A stretch of 64,000 nucleotides of DNA, from NCBI RefSeq assembly GCF_011392115.1, contig NZ_JAAJBT010000002.1:186001-250000 (forward strand), read 5' to 3'. Shown here in pieces: positions 63,628-64,000 of this stretch (its first letter is position 1; each line of letters opens with the position of its first letter). The notes beneath the pieces were generated by a model. It had not been told where the DNA came from. It ran no database searches and was given only the letters and a program-made list of their open reading frames with translations. This stretch comes from Flavobacterium difficile. Lineage in GTDB: Bacteria; Bacteroidota; Bacteroidia; Flavobacteriales; Flavobacteriaceae. Both the position numbers and the translations under genes were made by a program.

Positions 63628-64000
63628 TTATCTCACCATAAATTTTCCTTTTTCTTTATCGAAAATGATATTTTCATCTTCAAACAACTTATCAAACACA
63701 CCTTTTTCGATTAAATTACAAGGTTGGTCTTGTAGGGTTTGTTCCTTTGTCATCACAATCATTTCATCTGAAAGTTGAATCGCTAAATCGATATCGTGTG
63801 TCGAAAATAAAATGCATTTCCCGGTTTCATGTGTTAGTTTTTGCAATAATTTAAAGACAGAAACTTTGTGAAATAAGTCTAAATGCGTAGTGGGTTCGTC
63901 TAAAATAATTAAGTCAGTATCTTGTGCTAAAGCTCTTGCAATTAATACCTTTTGTAGCTGGCCATCTGAAATTTCATGATGTTTTTTTTCTATTAAATGT
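63628..64000 (-). CDS. ABC transporter ATP-binding protein, iron/siderophore type, C-terminal part
   Basis: The frame runs off the right edge; the visible 123 residues include the signature ISDGQLQKVLIARAL (variant of LSGGQ), Walker B LIILDEPTTHLDL and the switch His in STHDIDLAIQLSDEMIVM. This matches FecE/FhuC/BtuD-type ATPases that drive uptake of iron chelates or cobalamin with a FecCD permease. Walker A lies outside the window. Confidence 0.9.
   Translation of the reverse strand, partial: HLIEKKHHEISDGQLQKVLIARALAQDTDLIILDEPTTHLDLFHKVSVFKLLQKLTHETGKCILFSTHDIDLAIQLSDEMIVMTKEQTLQDQPCNLIEKGVFDKLFEDENIIFDKEKGKFMVR

Overview
The window is AT-rich with short intergenic gaps. Its gene content points to the family Flavobacteriaceae, most likely Flavobacterium or a close relative. 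The signs are type IX secretion sorting domains, GldL-like small membrane proteins, SusC-type TonB receptors paired with DUF4249 lipoproteins, monomeric NADP isocitrate dehydrogenase, a RimK with a fused protease-like domain, and Bacteroidota-type promoters (TAnnTTTG at -7) with almost no Shine-Dalgarno sequences. There are no rRNA or tRNA genes, phages, transposases or CRISPR arrays. It reads as chromosomal core plus family-specific genes.

Layout. 1-7.4 kb: start of an IscA/SufA-type Fe-S carrier (partial), an MBL hydrolase, two exported peptidases (S8, M1), the RimK fusion, and a tight run of small membrane genes (GldL-like, DUF421, GldL-like, DUF1304). 7.4-14 kb: hutH facing gcvT, an S41 protease and surface proteins. 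14-22.3 kb: small membrane proteins (TM2, DUF2752), then clpC and gyrA. 22.3-29.1 kb (minus strand): an ECF sigma factor with a transmembrane anti-sigma-like partner carrying a TonB-plug-like tail, a related plug-like exported protein, an ABC exporter (ATPase plus DUF5687), a Tubby-like protein and a DUF6929-like protein. 29.2-33.4 kb: PPK2, a large 14-bp tandem repeat array, and a thioredoxin/ApbE/DUF4266/DUF3570 operon. 33.5-40.5 kb: thiamine pyrophosphokinase, a TonB receptor/DUF4249 pair, icd and rplS. 40.7-46.7 kb: tgt, an LptF/G permease, an EamA exporter, accA and dnaB. 46.7-50.9 kb: a four-gene signalling operon (small Cys-containing protein, multispanning protein, histidine kinase, NarL-type regulator), then an exported GATase-like protein behind three dyad boxes. 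50.9-59.4 kb: exported redox and surface genes (YceI, c-type cytochromes, DUF5777, ankyrin, T9SS cargo) and a KirBac channel. 59.4-64 kb: thioesterase, RmuC, pseudouridine synthase and a partial Fe-uptake-type ABC ATPase.

The most unusual structure is a 14-bp tandem repeat (AGCCAAGTAAAAAG) that recurs after four genes, always in sense orientation just past the stop codon. Other points of interest are three GTA-N4-TAC boxes beside the two-component system, a 19-bp inverted repeat enclosing 80 nt after the response regulator, terminators that encode protein C-termini, a Tgt lacking its zinc cysteines, and a probable homopolymer frameshift at the start of one secreted-protein gene.
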